A stretch of DNA of 6,150 bases, taken from contig CAMDZU010000084.1 of assembly GCA_945910715.1 (NCBI GenBank), forward strand, positions 1 to 6,150. The letters are read 5' to 3'. The translations under genes were made by a program, and so were the position numbers. Each line of letters begins with the position of its first letter. Position 1 is the stretch's first letter. The DNA comes from an uncultured Clostridia bacterium (GTDB taxonomy: Bacteria > Bacillota > Clostridia > Oscillospirales > Ruminococcaceae). This document shows positions 1 through 6,004 of this stretch, piece by piece. Under the pieces are notes generated by a model. That model did no database searches, was not told the origin of the DNA, and saw only the letters and a list, made by a program, of their open reading frames with translations.

Positions 1-2050
1 ACAGCGGCAGTCCGAAGTAATCGTACTTCTTCTCGTACCACTTGCCGCCCTCAAGAACTTCACCTGTCTGAATGTCCGTCCAAGCGCCTGTGTTAGGCAG
101 ATAGAAGGAGCAAAGTCCCTCCTCGTTGAATACGGGAGCAACCAGCAGGTTATCGCCCAGCATATACTGTCTGTCAAGGGAAAGAGTTGCAGGGTCAGCC
201 GAGAAATCAACCACCATTGCTCTCATCATAGGAACGCCTGTTTCGTGGGTCTTGACAGCATTTGCGTAAAGATAAGGCATAAGTCTGCCCTTCAGCTTTG
301 TGAAATGTCTTAAAACGTCGCAGCTTTCCTCGTCAAAGTTCCACGGAACACGGTAAGAGGAGTTGCCGTGCAGACGGGAATGTGTGGACATAAGACCGAA
401 TGCGCACCATCTCTTGTAAAGGTCGGGAGTGCCTGTTGCCTCGAAGCCGCTGATGTCGTGGCTGAAGAAGCCGAAGCCGCTTAAGCAGAGGGAAAGACCG
501 CCTCTGATTGTTTCCCACATTGATTCGTAGCTGGAGAAGCAGTCGCCGCCCCAGTGTACGGGGAACTGCTGTCCGCCTGCAGTTGCGGAACGTGCAAATA
601 AGCAGGCCTTGTTTTCGCCGTAATATTCCTTGAGTACGTTGAATACAGTCTTATTGTAGAGGTAAGTGTAATAGTTGTGCATCTTGTACGGGTCGGAGCC
701 GTCGTAGTAAACAACGTCTGTTGGGATTCTCTCGCCGAAGTCCGTCTTGAATGCGTCAACGCCCATTTCGCAGAGAACTCTCAGCTTTGAAGCGTACCAT
801 TCGCAGGCGGCAGGATTTGTAAAGTCAACGATAGCCATACCCGGCTGCCACATATCTGCCTGGAATACAGAGCCGTCCTTGTTCTTGATGAAGTAGCCGT
901 TCTTTACGCCCTCGTCAAACAGTGATGAACGCTGTGAAATGTAGGAGTTTATCCATACGCAGATTTCGATGTTCTTTTTCTTTAAGCGACTCAGCATTGC
1001 CTTTGGGTCGGGGAACATTCTCTTGTCCCAAGTGAAATCGCACCAGTTGAATTCCTTCATCCAGAAGCAGTCAAAGTGGAATACCTCCAGCGGAATATCG
1101 CGGCGTTCCATTTCATCAATGAAGTAGGAGCAGGTTTCCTCGTCGTAGTTTGTGGTAAAGGAGGTTGTGAGCCAAAGGCCGAAGGTGTATGCGGGAGGAA
1201 GAGCAGGCTTGCCGGTAAGGGTGGTGTAAACGCTGATTACGTCTGCGATTGTTTCGCCGCCGATTACGAAATACTGTAAATGCTCGCCCTGAACTGCAAA
1301 TGAAACCTTGGAAACGGTTTCGCTTGCAACCTCAAACGAAACCTTTTCGCTGTGGTTTACGAAAACGCCGTAGTTTCTTGAAGAAACGTAGAAAGGAATG
1401 GACTTGTAGGTCTGCTCTGTGCAGGTGCCGCCGTCGTTGTTCCATACTTCAACGCTCTGTCCGTTCTTTACAAAGGTAGAGAACTTTTCGCCGAAGCCGT
1501 AAATGTTTTCGCCAACGGAAATGTTAAGCATTTCACGCATATATGTATTGCAGTCGGTTTCGCTCTTTGCGTAGAAGTTGCTGTTGTCCATGAAAGCCAT
1601 TCTGTTTTCTGTGAGGAACGGGCTTTCTTCAATGTAAGAGGTTGTTCTCCAGCCCTCCTTGGTCATAAGCTTGCCGTCATAGTAATACTCAACGCTCCAG
1701 CCGCCGCCCTTGCCAACGACAACCTTTGTCTTGCCGCTGATAAGCTCTGCTCTGTCGTCGTAGTCGTTGACAACAGGCCTGAAGCCTTCGTCCTCGTAAA
1801 GCTCAAAGTGGGGACCCTTGTCGAGAGCGCCCTTGTAGTGGTCGATTGTTACCTTGATTGTGTTTTCAAGGGTGGAGGTAAAGTTGATTTCAAGGCAGGG
1901 ACCGCCTAAAGTCATACCTCTGTTGGCAATGAAATTGCCTGTTGCAAAAACCGTGATTGACTTTTCATCGTGAGTAACTTCATAGCTCTGTGTAGCGTAA
2001 TTCACATTGTAGCCGGGCTTGTTAAGCCAGAAACCGTCTGAAAATTTCAT
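1..2050 (-). CDS. yicI: GH31 alpha-xylosidase, YicI-like (3' end outside window)
   Basis: Glycoside hydrolase family 31 enzyme predicted to release alpha-linked xylose from the non-reducing end of xyloglucan-type oligosaccharides such as isoprimeverose; probably cytoplasmic, as no signal peptide is visible. The frame reads open from ATG at 2050 for 683 codons to the window edge. The N-terminal beta-sandwich covers roughly residues 1-250, followed by the catalytic barrel and the start of the C-terminal beta domains. The nucleophile lies in KTDFGE (D437) and the acid/base in HWGGDC (D503). These match E. coli YicI D416 and D482 with a constant offset of 21. The xylose-specificity pair of YicI (C307, F308) is kept as C328-F329 in HFDCFW. 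Other matching blocks are FGLWLTTSFTTNYDE, SGFGFFSHDISGFE and RQYMLGDNLLVAPVF. YicI has 772 residues, so roughly 100 are missing here. An AAAGGA ribosome site lies 10 nt before the ATG. I see no frameshift. Family is very sure; xylosidase specificity is well supported by the C-F pair. Confidence 0.95.
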   Translation of the reverse strand, partial: MKFSDGFWLNKPGYNVNYATQSYEVTHDEKSITVFATGNFIANRGMTLGGPCLEINFTSTLENTIKVTIDHYKGALDKGPHFELYEDEGFRPVVNDYDDRAELISGKTKVVVGKGGGWSVEYYYDGKLMTKEGWRTTSYIEESPFLTENRMAFMDNSNFYAKSETDCNTYMREMLNISVGENIYGFGEKFSTFVKNGQSVEVWNNDGGTCTEQTYKSIPFYVSSRNYGVFVNHSEKVSFEVASETVSKVSFAVQGEHLQYFVIGGETIADVISVYTTLTGKPALPPAYTFGLWLTTSFTTNYDEETCSYFIDEMERRDIPLEVFHFDCFWMKEFNWCDFTWDKRMFPDPKAMLSRLKKKNIEICVWINSYISQRSSLFDEGVKNGYFIKNKDGSVFQADMWQPGMAIVDFTNPAACEWYASKLRVLCEMGVDAFKTDFGERIPTDVVYYDGSDPYKMHNYYTYLYNKTVFNVLKEYYGENKACLFARSATAGGQQFPVHWGGDCFSSYESMWETIRGGLSLCLSGFGFFSHDISGFEATGTPDLYKRWCAFGLMSTHSRLHGNSSYRVPWNFDEESCDVLRHFTKLKGRLMPYLYANAVKTHETGVPMMRAMVVDFSADPATLSLDRQYMLGDNLLVAPVFNEEGLCSFYLPNTGAWTDIQTGEVLEGGKWYEKKYDYFGLPL

Positions 2051-2095
2051 ACCCAAGAATTCCTTTCATATTTACGTTTGTTGGATTTTCTGCTT

Positions 2096-2112
2096 TGCGT
2101 AATCGTTTGCAT
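2096..2112 (-). promoter_or_regulatory. cre/LacI-family operator-like site before the alpha-xylosidase gene
   Basis: Read on the minus strand, ATGCAAACGATTACGCA fits the CcpA cre consensus WTGNAARCGNWWNCW with one mismatch, at the last position. The central CG with partial dyad symmetry is typical of LacI-family operators. It lies just downstream of the predicted -10 box, about +2 to +18 from the expected start, where a bound repressor would block initiation. Whether CcpA (catabolite repression) or a local sugar-responsive LacI-type repressor binds cannot be told from sequence. Confidence 0.5.
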
Positions 2113-2119
2113 CGCTATG

Positions 2120-2148
2120 GTTATATACTAACACAAAAACTTTCGCAA
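2120..2148 (-). promoter_or_regulatory. sigma-A-like promoter for the alpha-xylosidase gene
   Basis: On the minus strand, TTGCGA (2148-2143) and TATAAC (2125-2120) are separated by exactly 17 bp. Transcription would start near 2113 and give a leader of about 62 nt before the ATG at 2050. Both hexamers differ from consensus (TTGACA, TATAAT), but spacing and location are right. Confidence 0.55.
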
Positions 2149-2164
2149 ATCAATAGTGAAAGTC

Positions 2165-2208
2165 CCTGTTTTTTATATTTTTTCATAAAAAGTTGCACAA
2201 AAAACAGG
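2165..2208. repeat. 10-bp perfect inverted repeat between abrB and the xylosidase promoter
   Basis: CCTGTTTTTT at 2165-2174 is the exact reverse complement of AAAAAACAGG at 2199-2208, with a 24-nt AT-rich spacer. It lies between the abrB terminator and the -35 box of the alpha-xylosidase promoter. It could be a regulator-binding site, a backup terminator, or chance within an AT-rich stretch. No function is assigned. Confidence 0.45.
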
Positions 2209-2227
2209 TTACATTTTTTACGCAGAC

Positions 2228-2254
2228 AAAAAGCCCTGCACAAAATGCAGAGCT
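2228..2254 (-). terminator. Rho-independent terminator of abrB
   Basis: On the minus strand, AGCTCTGCA and TGCAGGGCT form a 9-bp stem with one G-U pair and a 5-nt loop (TTTTG). The stem's 3' end runs directly into a T tract. It begins 24 nt after the abrB stop codon, so abrB is probably transcribed alone and does not read into the alpha-xylosidase gene. Confidence 0.85.
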
Positions 2255-2278
2255 TCCGTTAAATAGCTTTCATAGTTC

Positions 2279-2527
2279 TCAGTCGTTAAGCTTTTTGATT
2301 TCGGCAAGACAGTTCTTGCAGATATTCTTGTCCTTGTATGTAACGATATTCTCGCTGCTGTTACAGAAAGCGCAGGTTTCTGTATATTTGGACAGAATAA
2401 TTTTCTCGTTTTCTACATAGATTTCAAGGTAGTCTTTGTCGCTGATGTCAAGCACTCTTCTGAGCTCAATCGGGATTACAAGACGACCAAGCTCATCGAC
2501 TTTTCTGATAATTCCTGTGGATTTCAT
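2279..2527 (-). CDS. abrB: AbrB-family transition-state regulator with C-terminal CxxC pairs
   Basis: Small (82-residue) DNA-binding regulator. Residues 1-48 are a full AbrB-type swapped-hairpin domain: MKSTGIIRKVDELGRLVIP and ELRRVL closely follow Bacillus AbrB (MKSTGIVRKVDELGRVVIP). Such proteins dimerise through this domain and often act as tetramers, repressing post-exponential genes during growth. The C-terminal half differs from Bacillus AbrB: C52-x2-C55 and C70-x2-C73, 14 residues apart, look like a small zinc ribbon. That could bind metal or set oligomerisation; the metal is inferred. The ATG at 2527 has an AAAGGAAAG ribosome site 5 nt upstream. The gene is divergent from spmA and has its own terminator. 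A palindrome in the shared upstream region suggests autoregulation. It is an orthologue in fold, but I cannot say whether it does the same job as Bacillus AbrB or is one of several paralogues. Confidence 0.9.
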   Translation of the reverse strand: MKSTGIIRKVDELGRLVIPIELRRVLDISDKDYLEIYVENEKIILSKYTETCAFCNSSENIVTYKDKNICKNCLAEIKKLND

Positions 2528-2602
2528 AATAACTTTCCTTTCAGATTAAAAAACGCAAACAATGTGAGCCACGTCTTTTTTGTCATTTTAACCAAAATGT
2601 CA

Positions 2603-2633
2603 TGGAACAGGATTTTGGATAAATCGTATTCCA
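2603..2633. promoter_or_regulatory. nested palindrome, candidate AbrB or other operator
   Basis: Outer arms TGGAA (2603-2607) and TTCCA (2629-2633) and inner arms GATTT (2611-2615) and AAATC (2621-2625) are arranged symmetrically about position 2618. The 3-bp gaps on each side include one further matching pair (2609/2627). The palindrome overlaps the candidate spmA -35 box and would span the abrB transcription start. The outer arms fit the TGGNA motif linked to Bacillus AbrB binding. The assignment as an operator is inference. Confidence 0.45.
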
Positions 2634-2643
2634 TTATTATATT
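2615..2643 (+). promoter_or_regulatory. candidate sigma-A-like promoter for spmA-spmB
   Basis: TTGGAT (2615-2620) and TATATT (2638-2643) are separated by 17 bp and start transcription toward spmA, with a leader of about 70 nt. In Bacillus spmAB belong to the mother-cell sigma-E regulon. I do not see a clear sigma-E pair (ATATT-type -35, CATACAAT-type -10) here, but such elements can be degenerate, so the true sporulation promoter may differ. Confidence 0.35.
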
Positions 2644-2664
2644 ACCACATTCTGTCCTTTTAAA
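2636..2664 (-). promoter_or_regulatory. candidate promoter for abrB
   Basis: On the minus strand a perfect TATAAT (2641-2636) lies 17 bp from a weak -35, TTTAAA (2664-2659). Transcription would start near 2629, leaving a leader of about 100 nt before the abrB ATG. The -10 box overlaps the candidate spmA -10 box on the other strand, so the two promoters may compete. The poor -35 limits confidence. Confidence 0.4.
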
Positions 2665-2706
2665 TATTAACAAATTATGAACATTTTGTTAAAAAATATG
2701 TTTTTT

Positions 2707-2715
2707 AAGGAAGTG
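2707..2715 (+). promoter_or_regulatory. ribosome binding site that sets the spmA start
   Basis: AAGGAAGTG resembles the AGGAGGTG consensus. It lies 6 to 8 nt before ATG 2722, too close to ATG 2716, and downstream of the longer-frame ATGs at 2677 and 2698, so translation most likely begins at 2722. Confidence 0.7.
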
Positions 2716-2721
2716 ATGTCT

Positions 2722-3306
2722 ATGATGAAGTGGATTTTCGGCGGATTGATGATTTTATCGGTATTTTTTGCTATATTTACGGGAAATATAGGAAATCTCA
2801 ACACCGCCATTCTCAGCGAATGCGGAAACGCAGTTGCATTATGCATTTCCCTTTGCGGAATAATCTGCTTCTGGAGCGGAATAATGCAGGCGGCGAAAAA
2901 AGCGGGCATTGTTGATTTTTTAGGCAGGCTTTTCCGCCCCGTAATAAAGCATATATATAAAGGTATAGACGTAAGCGGAAAGGCAATGGGATATATCGTA
3001 CTCAACCTTACGGCAAATATGCTGGGGCTTGGCAATGCGTCAACTCCCTTCGGGCTGGCGGCAATGAGCGAGCTGCAGAAGGAGGAGTGCTGCGGCGATA
3101 CCGCCTCGGACAATATGATAATGTTCGTGGTAATGAACACTGCAAGCCTGCAGATTATCCCCACAACGGTAGCAGCACTGCGGCTGAAAAACGGGTCGGC
3201 TGCGCCTATGGAAATACTGCCCTGCGTGTGGATTGTGTCGGTGGCAAGCGTTACGGCGGTTATTTTGCTTGCAAAGCTTTTCGGGAGGATTTTCAGAAAA
3301 AAATGA
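2722..3306 (+). CDS. spmA: spore maturation protein A
   Basis: Integral membrane protein of the nucleoside-recognition/Gate-domain family. In Bacillus, SpmA works with SpmB and is needed for full dehydration of the spore core; the transported substrate is unknown. With the start at 2722 the protein is 194 residues, matching B. subtilis SpmA (196). The frame is open up to ATG 2677, but the ribosome site at 2707-2715 argues for 2722 (2725 is also possible). Hydrophobic segments lie near residues 3-20, 37-57, 131-150 and 168-188. The family signature MGYIVLNLTANMLGLGNASTP (split here as MGYIVLNLTAN at 89-99 and GLGNASTP at 102-109) and IIPTT (145-149) are intact. The basic C-terminus ends RIFRKK. 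The gene overlaps spmB by 4 nt, so the pair is co-translated. In Bacillus dacB lies just upstream; here the upstream neighbour is abrB, divergent, and no dacB is in the window. Confidence 0.92.
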   Translation: MMKWIFGGLMILSVFFAIFTGNIGNLNTAILSECGNAVALCISLCGIICFWSGIMQAAKKAGIVDFLGRLFRPVIKHIYKGIDVSGKAMGYIVLNLTANMLGLGNASTPFGLAAMSELQKEECCGDTASDNMIMFVVMNTASLQIIPTTVAALRLKNGSAAPMEILPCVWIVSVASVTAVILLAKLFGRIFRKK

Positions 3307-3821
3307 ATGTATCGGATTTTGCAGTGCCCTCGGTGGCTGCCTTTGTTGCCCTTGTTTCCCTTGTTCAGCGTGTTGACCTTTTCGGAGAGTTTATAGAGGG
3401 CGCAAAGGAGGGACTTGCCACAATAAAGGAGATTTTCCCGTCGCTCCTTGCTCTTGTGCTGGCGGTGGGAATGTTCAGAGCGTCGGGGGGACTTGACCTG
3501 CTTTGCGGCATTGTTTCGCCAATAGCAGAGCTGGCAGGCTTTCCCACGGAATGTACTCCCCTGCTTATTATGCGCCCCTTTTCAGGAAGCGGCTCGGTTG
3601 CCATTTTTGAGAGTATCCTCAGCTCCTGCGGAGCGGACAGCTATGCAGGCAGAGTGGCAAGCGTAATGCTTGGCAGCAGCGAAACTACCTTTTACACCAT
3701 AGCCGTTTATTTTGCCGCCGCAAAGGTGAAAAAAACACGCTATACCCTTGCAGCAGCAATGGCAGGGGATTTTACGGGCTGGATATTAAGCGCCGCTGTG
3801 GTTTCAGCAATGCTGATGTAG
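3303..3821 (+). CDS. spmB: spore maturation protein B
   Basis: Membrane partner of SpmA in spore-core dehydration, from the same Gate-domain family. The frame is open from 3087, but the part before 3303 lies inside spmA in another frame and is not homologous. The ATG at 3303 sits in an ATGA overlap with the spmA stop. It gives 172 residues, close to B. subtilis SpmB (178). Family blocks are present: FIEGAKEG (30-37), FRASGG (58-63), RPFSGSG (91-97) and GSSETTFYT (124-132). Hydrophobic segments lie near residues 5-22, 45-60, 63-82 and 157-172. A GGGAGGA sequence lies 13 nt upstream, longer than ideal, so initiation probably relies on coupling to spmA translation. A strong terminator follows within 10 nt, ending the two-gene transcript. 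Confidence 0.92.
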   Translation: MNVSDFAVPSVAAFVALVSLVQRVDLFGEFIEGAKEGLATIKEIFPSLLALVLAVGMFRASGGLDLLCGIVSPIAELAGFPTECTPLLIMRPFSGSGSVAIFESILSSCGADSYAGRVASVMLGSSETTFYTIAVYFAAAKVKKTRYTLAAAMAGDFTGWILSAAVVSAMLM

Positions 3822-3827
3822 AATAAA

Positions 3828-3867
3828 GCCGCATATTGGCGTAAAATGCGCAATCGGCGGCGTTTTT
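3828..3867 (+). terminator. Rho-independent terminator of spmA-spmB
   Basis: GCCGC (3828-3832) pairs with GCGGC (3857-3861). Above a 2x2 internal loop, ATTG (3835-3838) pairs with CAAT (3851-3854), and CG pairs with CG if one G is bulged. A run of five Ts (3863-3867) follows one base after the stem. It begins 7 nt after the spmB stop and separates spmAB from the next operon. Confidence 0.75.
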
Positions 3868-3888
3868 CCGATACTCGTACAAAAATAC

Positions 3889-3917
3889 TTGCATTAAGTC
3901 CCGAAATAGAGTATAAT
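3889..3917 (+). promoter_or_regulatory. sigma-A promoter for the M50 protease-scpA-scpB operon
   Basis: TTGCAT (3889-3894) and a perfect TATAAT (3912-3917) have 17-bp spacing. Transcription would start near 3924, a leader of about 38 nt before the ATG at 3962. This is the cleanest promoter in the window and suits a housekeeping operon. Confidence 0.75.
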
Positions 3918-3961
3918 ATATTTGTATATTCAAATTTTGTACTCTGTTGAAAGGATAATCT

Positions 3962-4645
3962 ATGCTAAGATACCTGATGGGCGGCGCTGACCCCCTTACA
4001 ATAATAATGTCCCTCTTTGCAATTTTAGTGGTGCTGCTGGTGGCTACTCCTGTTCACGAATGTGCACACGGCTGGATGGCAAAGGCTCTCGGGGACGATA
4101 CGGCGGAAAGGTCGGGACGACTGACCCTTAACCCCATACACCACCTTGATTTGCTGGGCACAATATGTATGCTCCTCTTCGGAATCGGCTGGGGCAAGCC
4201 TGTGCCTGTCAATCCCTCGCGCTGCCGAAAGGTAAAAAGCGGCAAAGCCGCAATGGCGCTGACCGCCCTTGCAGGCCCTGTTTCAAACATTCTGCTGTCC
4301 CTTATCTTTATGATAATTTACAAGGTGGTTTTCTACACCTGCGGAAGTGTTGCCAACATAGCTTATTTCCTGTCCGCTCTCATTTTCATTATCGACATCA
4401 ACCTTTTTCTTGCGGTGTTCAACCTTATTCCCATTCCGCCCTTTGACGGCTCAAGAATACTCCTTGCTTTCCTGCCCACAAAGTGGTATTTCGGCATTAT
4501 GAAGTACGAGCGCTATATTCAGATAGGCATTCTTCTCCTGATATGGTCGGGCATACTGTCCATTCCGCTGAATATTGCAAGCAGCTGGCTTTTCAATGGT
4601 CTTGACTTTATCACAACCCCCATTGATATGATTTTCACAAGCTGA
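3962..4645 (+). CDS. site-2 protease family (M50) membrane metalloprotease
   Basis: Predicted intramembrane zinc metalloprotease of 227 residues. The HExxH motif is HECAH (H32, E33, H36), placed at the end of the first membrane segment (about 12-31) as usual for M50. The second motif, FNLIPIPPFDG, supplies the third zinc ligand D162 with the NxxPxxxxDG pattern. GRLTLNPIHHLDLLGT (52-67) is typical of the short YwhC-like group, which lacks PDZ and CBS domains. Further hydrophobic segments lie near 64-78, 97-121, 132-158 and 186-206. The substrate is unknown and cannot be deduced. The ATG at 3962 has AAAGGA 6 nt upstream. It is first in an operon, with scpA starting 1 nt after its stop; this pairing with scpAB is recurrent in Clostridia, but a functional link is not shown. 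It should not be read as RseP or SpoIVFB, which have different architectures. Confidence 0.93.
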   Translation: MLRYLMGGADPLTIIMSLFAILVVLLVATPVHECAHGWMAKALGDDTAERSGRLTLNPIHHLDLLGTICMLLFGIGWGKPVPVNPSRCRKVKSGKAAMALTALAGPVSNILLSLIFMIIYKVVFYTCGSVANIAYFLSALIFIIDINLFLAVFNLIPIPPFDGSRILLAFLPTKWYFGIMKYERYIQIGILLLIWSGILSIPLNIASSWLFNGLDFITTPIDMIFTS

Positions 4646-4646
4646 T

Positions 4647-5369
4647 ATGGAGGAGTTAAGTTTCAAGCTGGAGGTTTTCGAAGGACCTCTCGACCTGCTG
4701 TTAAGCCTGATTGCAAAGCATAAGCTGAACATTTACGACATAGAAATTTCGGTGCTTCTTGAACAGTTTCTCCTGTATCTTGACAAAATGCAGGAGGCTG
4801 ACATTGAGGTTGCGGGAGAATTTCTTGAAATGGCGGCACGACTTATTTACATAAAGTCCTCCGCCCTGCTCCCGAAGCACGAAGCCGAGGAAATGAAAAA
4901 GGAGCTGGAGGGTGCGCTTATTGAGTACGCCCAGTGCAAGGCAATGGCGGAGCGGCTTGGTGAAATGTTCGTTGGAAACGACCTTTTCGTCAGAGAGCCA
5001 ATGCAGATAGAAATGGACCTCACCTACCGCAATCACCACGAAATATACGACCTTACCGCCGCAATGCAGTCGGTTTACGGCAGAGAAAAGCGCATTTATT
5101 CAAGGCCCACTTCCTTAAAGCCAATTGTGGCGCAAAGCTTTGTAAGCGTGTTTACAAAGGTAATTTACGTTCTGCGAAGAATAAGAAGCGGCGGACAGAT
5201 TGAGGTCAATTCCCTTTACAAAGGGCAGAACCGCTCCGAACAGGTTGCAACCTTTCTTGCGCTGTTAGAGCTTTCAAAATACGGCAGGGTAAGCTTTTCG
5301 GAGGACAACAGGTATCTTGTTTTCCTTGGGAAACAGAAAAAACACTCCAATGAGGAGGAATCAGATTGA
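4647..5369 (+). CDS. scpA: segregation and condensation protein A (kleisin)
   Basis: Kleisin subunit of the bacterial SMC-ScpAB condensin: bridges the two SMC heads, binds a ScpB dimer with its middle part, and helps separate origins after replication. It has 240 residues, close to B. subtilis ScpA (251). The N-terminal helical domain begins with the hallmark FEGPLDLLLSLI (11-22), and AGEFLEMAARLIYIKSSALLP (split as AGEFLEMAARL at 56-66 and IYIKSSALLP at 67-76) binds the SMC neck. The central region, about 80-160, would bind ScpB. The C-terminal winged-helix (about 163-228) includes VATFLALLELSKYG. ATG 4647 is firm: an in-frame stop lies at 4629-4631 and no other start is available between. 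No Shine-Dalgarno precedes it; it starts 1 nt after the protease stop, so translation is probably coupled. It overlaps scpB by 4 nt. Confidence 0.96.
   Translation: MEELSFKLEVFEGPLDLLLSLIAKHKLNIYDIEISVLLEQFLLYLDKMQEADIEVAGEFLEMAARLIYIKSSALLPKHEAEEMKKELEGALIEYAQCKAMAERLGEMFVGNDLFVREPMQIEMDLTYRNHHEIYDLTAAMQSVYGREKRIYSRPTSLKPIVAQSFVSVFTKVIYVLRRIRSGGQIEVNSLYKGQNRSEQVATFLALLELSKYGRVSFSEDNRYLVFLGKQKKHSNEEESD
5353..5358 (+). promoter_or_regulatory. ribosome binding site that supports the scpB TTG start
   Basis: A full AGGAGG lies 7 nt before TTG 5366, inside the end of scpA. No in-frame ATG is suitably placed (the next is codon 15), so this site decides for the TTG start. Confidence 0.85.
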
Positions 5370-5956
5370 ACATATCCGATGAAATTTCGGACAAGCTTGC
5401 GGAAACAATGGCCATAATCGAGGCCATACTTTTTGCCTGCGGCGACCCCATAACCGTTGATAAAATTGCGGAGGCGGCAAACATTGATACCGACACCGCT
5501 GCAAAGCTTATCAGCCGCCTTGAGCGGAAGTACAACGTTTCCGAAAGCGGACTGCGGATAATCCGCCTTAACAACGGCTTTCAGATAACCACAAGGCAGG
5601 AATTTGCCCCATACGTAAAAACCGCTCTCCAGAACAAAAGGCAGGCGCCACTTACACAGGCGGCAATGGAAACCCTTGCAATAGTGGCATACAATCAGCC
5701 CGTCACAAAGGCCTTTGTGGAGCAGGTGCGAGGAATAGACAGCGGCAGCGTCGTGAACAATCTTGTGGAAAGAGGACTGCTTGAAGAGGCAGGCAGACTG
5801 GAGCTTCCGGGACGTCCCGTTTCCTACAGGACGTCGGACGTTTTCCTGCGCTGTTTCGGTCTTTCGAGCCTTTCGGAATTGCCCGACCTGCCCGACCATG
5901 ACGGACAATTGAGCTTTGACGACTATGAAACAAATCAGATAAACGAAGAAGATTAA
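5366..5956 (+). CDS. scpB: segregation and condensation protein B
   Basis: Winged-helix partner of ScpA in SMC-ScpAB; it dimerises and wraps the central region of the kleisin, and acts on the nucleoid. It has 196 residues, matching B. subtilis ScpB (197). The first winged helix (about 15-90) contains EAILFACGDPIT (19-30) and GFQITTRQEFAPYV (71-84). The second (about 95-165) contains the most conserved block, ETLAIVAYNQPVTK (102-115), then VRGIDS (121-126), ERGLLEEAGRLELPGRP (135-151) and FLRCFGL (160-166). An acidic tail follows. Translation starts at TTG 5366, which overlaps the scpA stop by 4 nt and has an ideal AGGAGG 7 nt upstream. Starting at the next ATG (codon 15) would remove part of the first helix. 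It is the last gene visible in the operon; no clear terminator follows directly. Confidence 0.96.
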   Translation: MNISDEISDKLAETMAIIEAILFACGDPITVDKIAEAANIDTDTAAKLISRLERKYNVSESGLRIIRLNNGFQITTRQEFAPYVKTALQNKRQAPLTQAAMETLAIVAYNQPVTKAFVEQVRGIDSGSVVNNLVERGLLEEAGRLELPGRPVSYRTSDVFLRCFGLSSLSELPDLPDHDGQLSFDDYETNQINEED

Positions 5957-5958
5957 AG

Positions 5959-6004
5959 GCAATACCGCATAATTATTGTCGTGGGATTGCGCCGTCAGAT
6001 TTTT
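5959..6004 (+). terminator. weak possible terminator after scpB
   Basis: GCAAT (5959-5963) pairs with ATTGC (5986-5990), and after one mismatch CCGC (5965-5968) pairs with GTGG (5981-5984) including one G-U, leaving a 12-nt loop. Five Ts (6000-6004) follow, but 9 nt past the stem, which is too far for a canonical intrinsic terminator. It may be an imperfect terminator or only a structured leader into the repeat element that follows. Confidence 0.25.

Noticed and set aside
333..1479. Several short open frames on both strands across 333-1479
   Set aside because: All overlap the alpha-xylosidase gene, whose reading frame is continuous and strongly conserved; they are shadows.
2677..2721. Longer spmA start at ATG 2677
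   Set aside because: A good ribosome site sits at 2707-2715, inside the extension, and 194 residues from 2722 fits the family.
2667..3164. 165-codon minus-strand frame opposite spmA
   Set aside because: Shadow of spmA, whose motifs and length are clear; no ribosome site or family features.
3087..3302. N-terminal extension of the spmB frame
   Set aside because: It lies within spmA in another frame, and SpmB homologues are about 175 residues, matching the start at 3303.
4701..5039. 112-codon minus-strand frame opposite scpA
   Set aside because: Shadow of scpA without recognisable domains or start signals.
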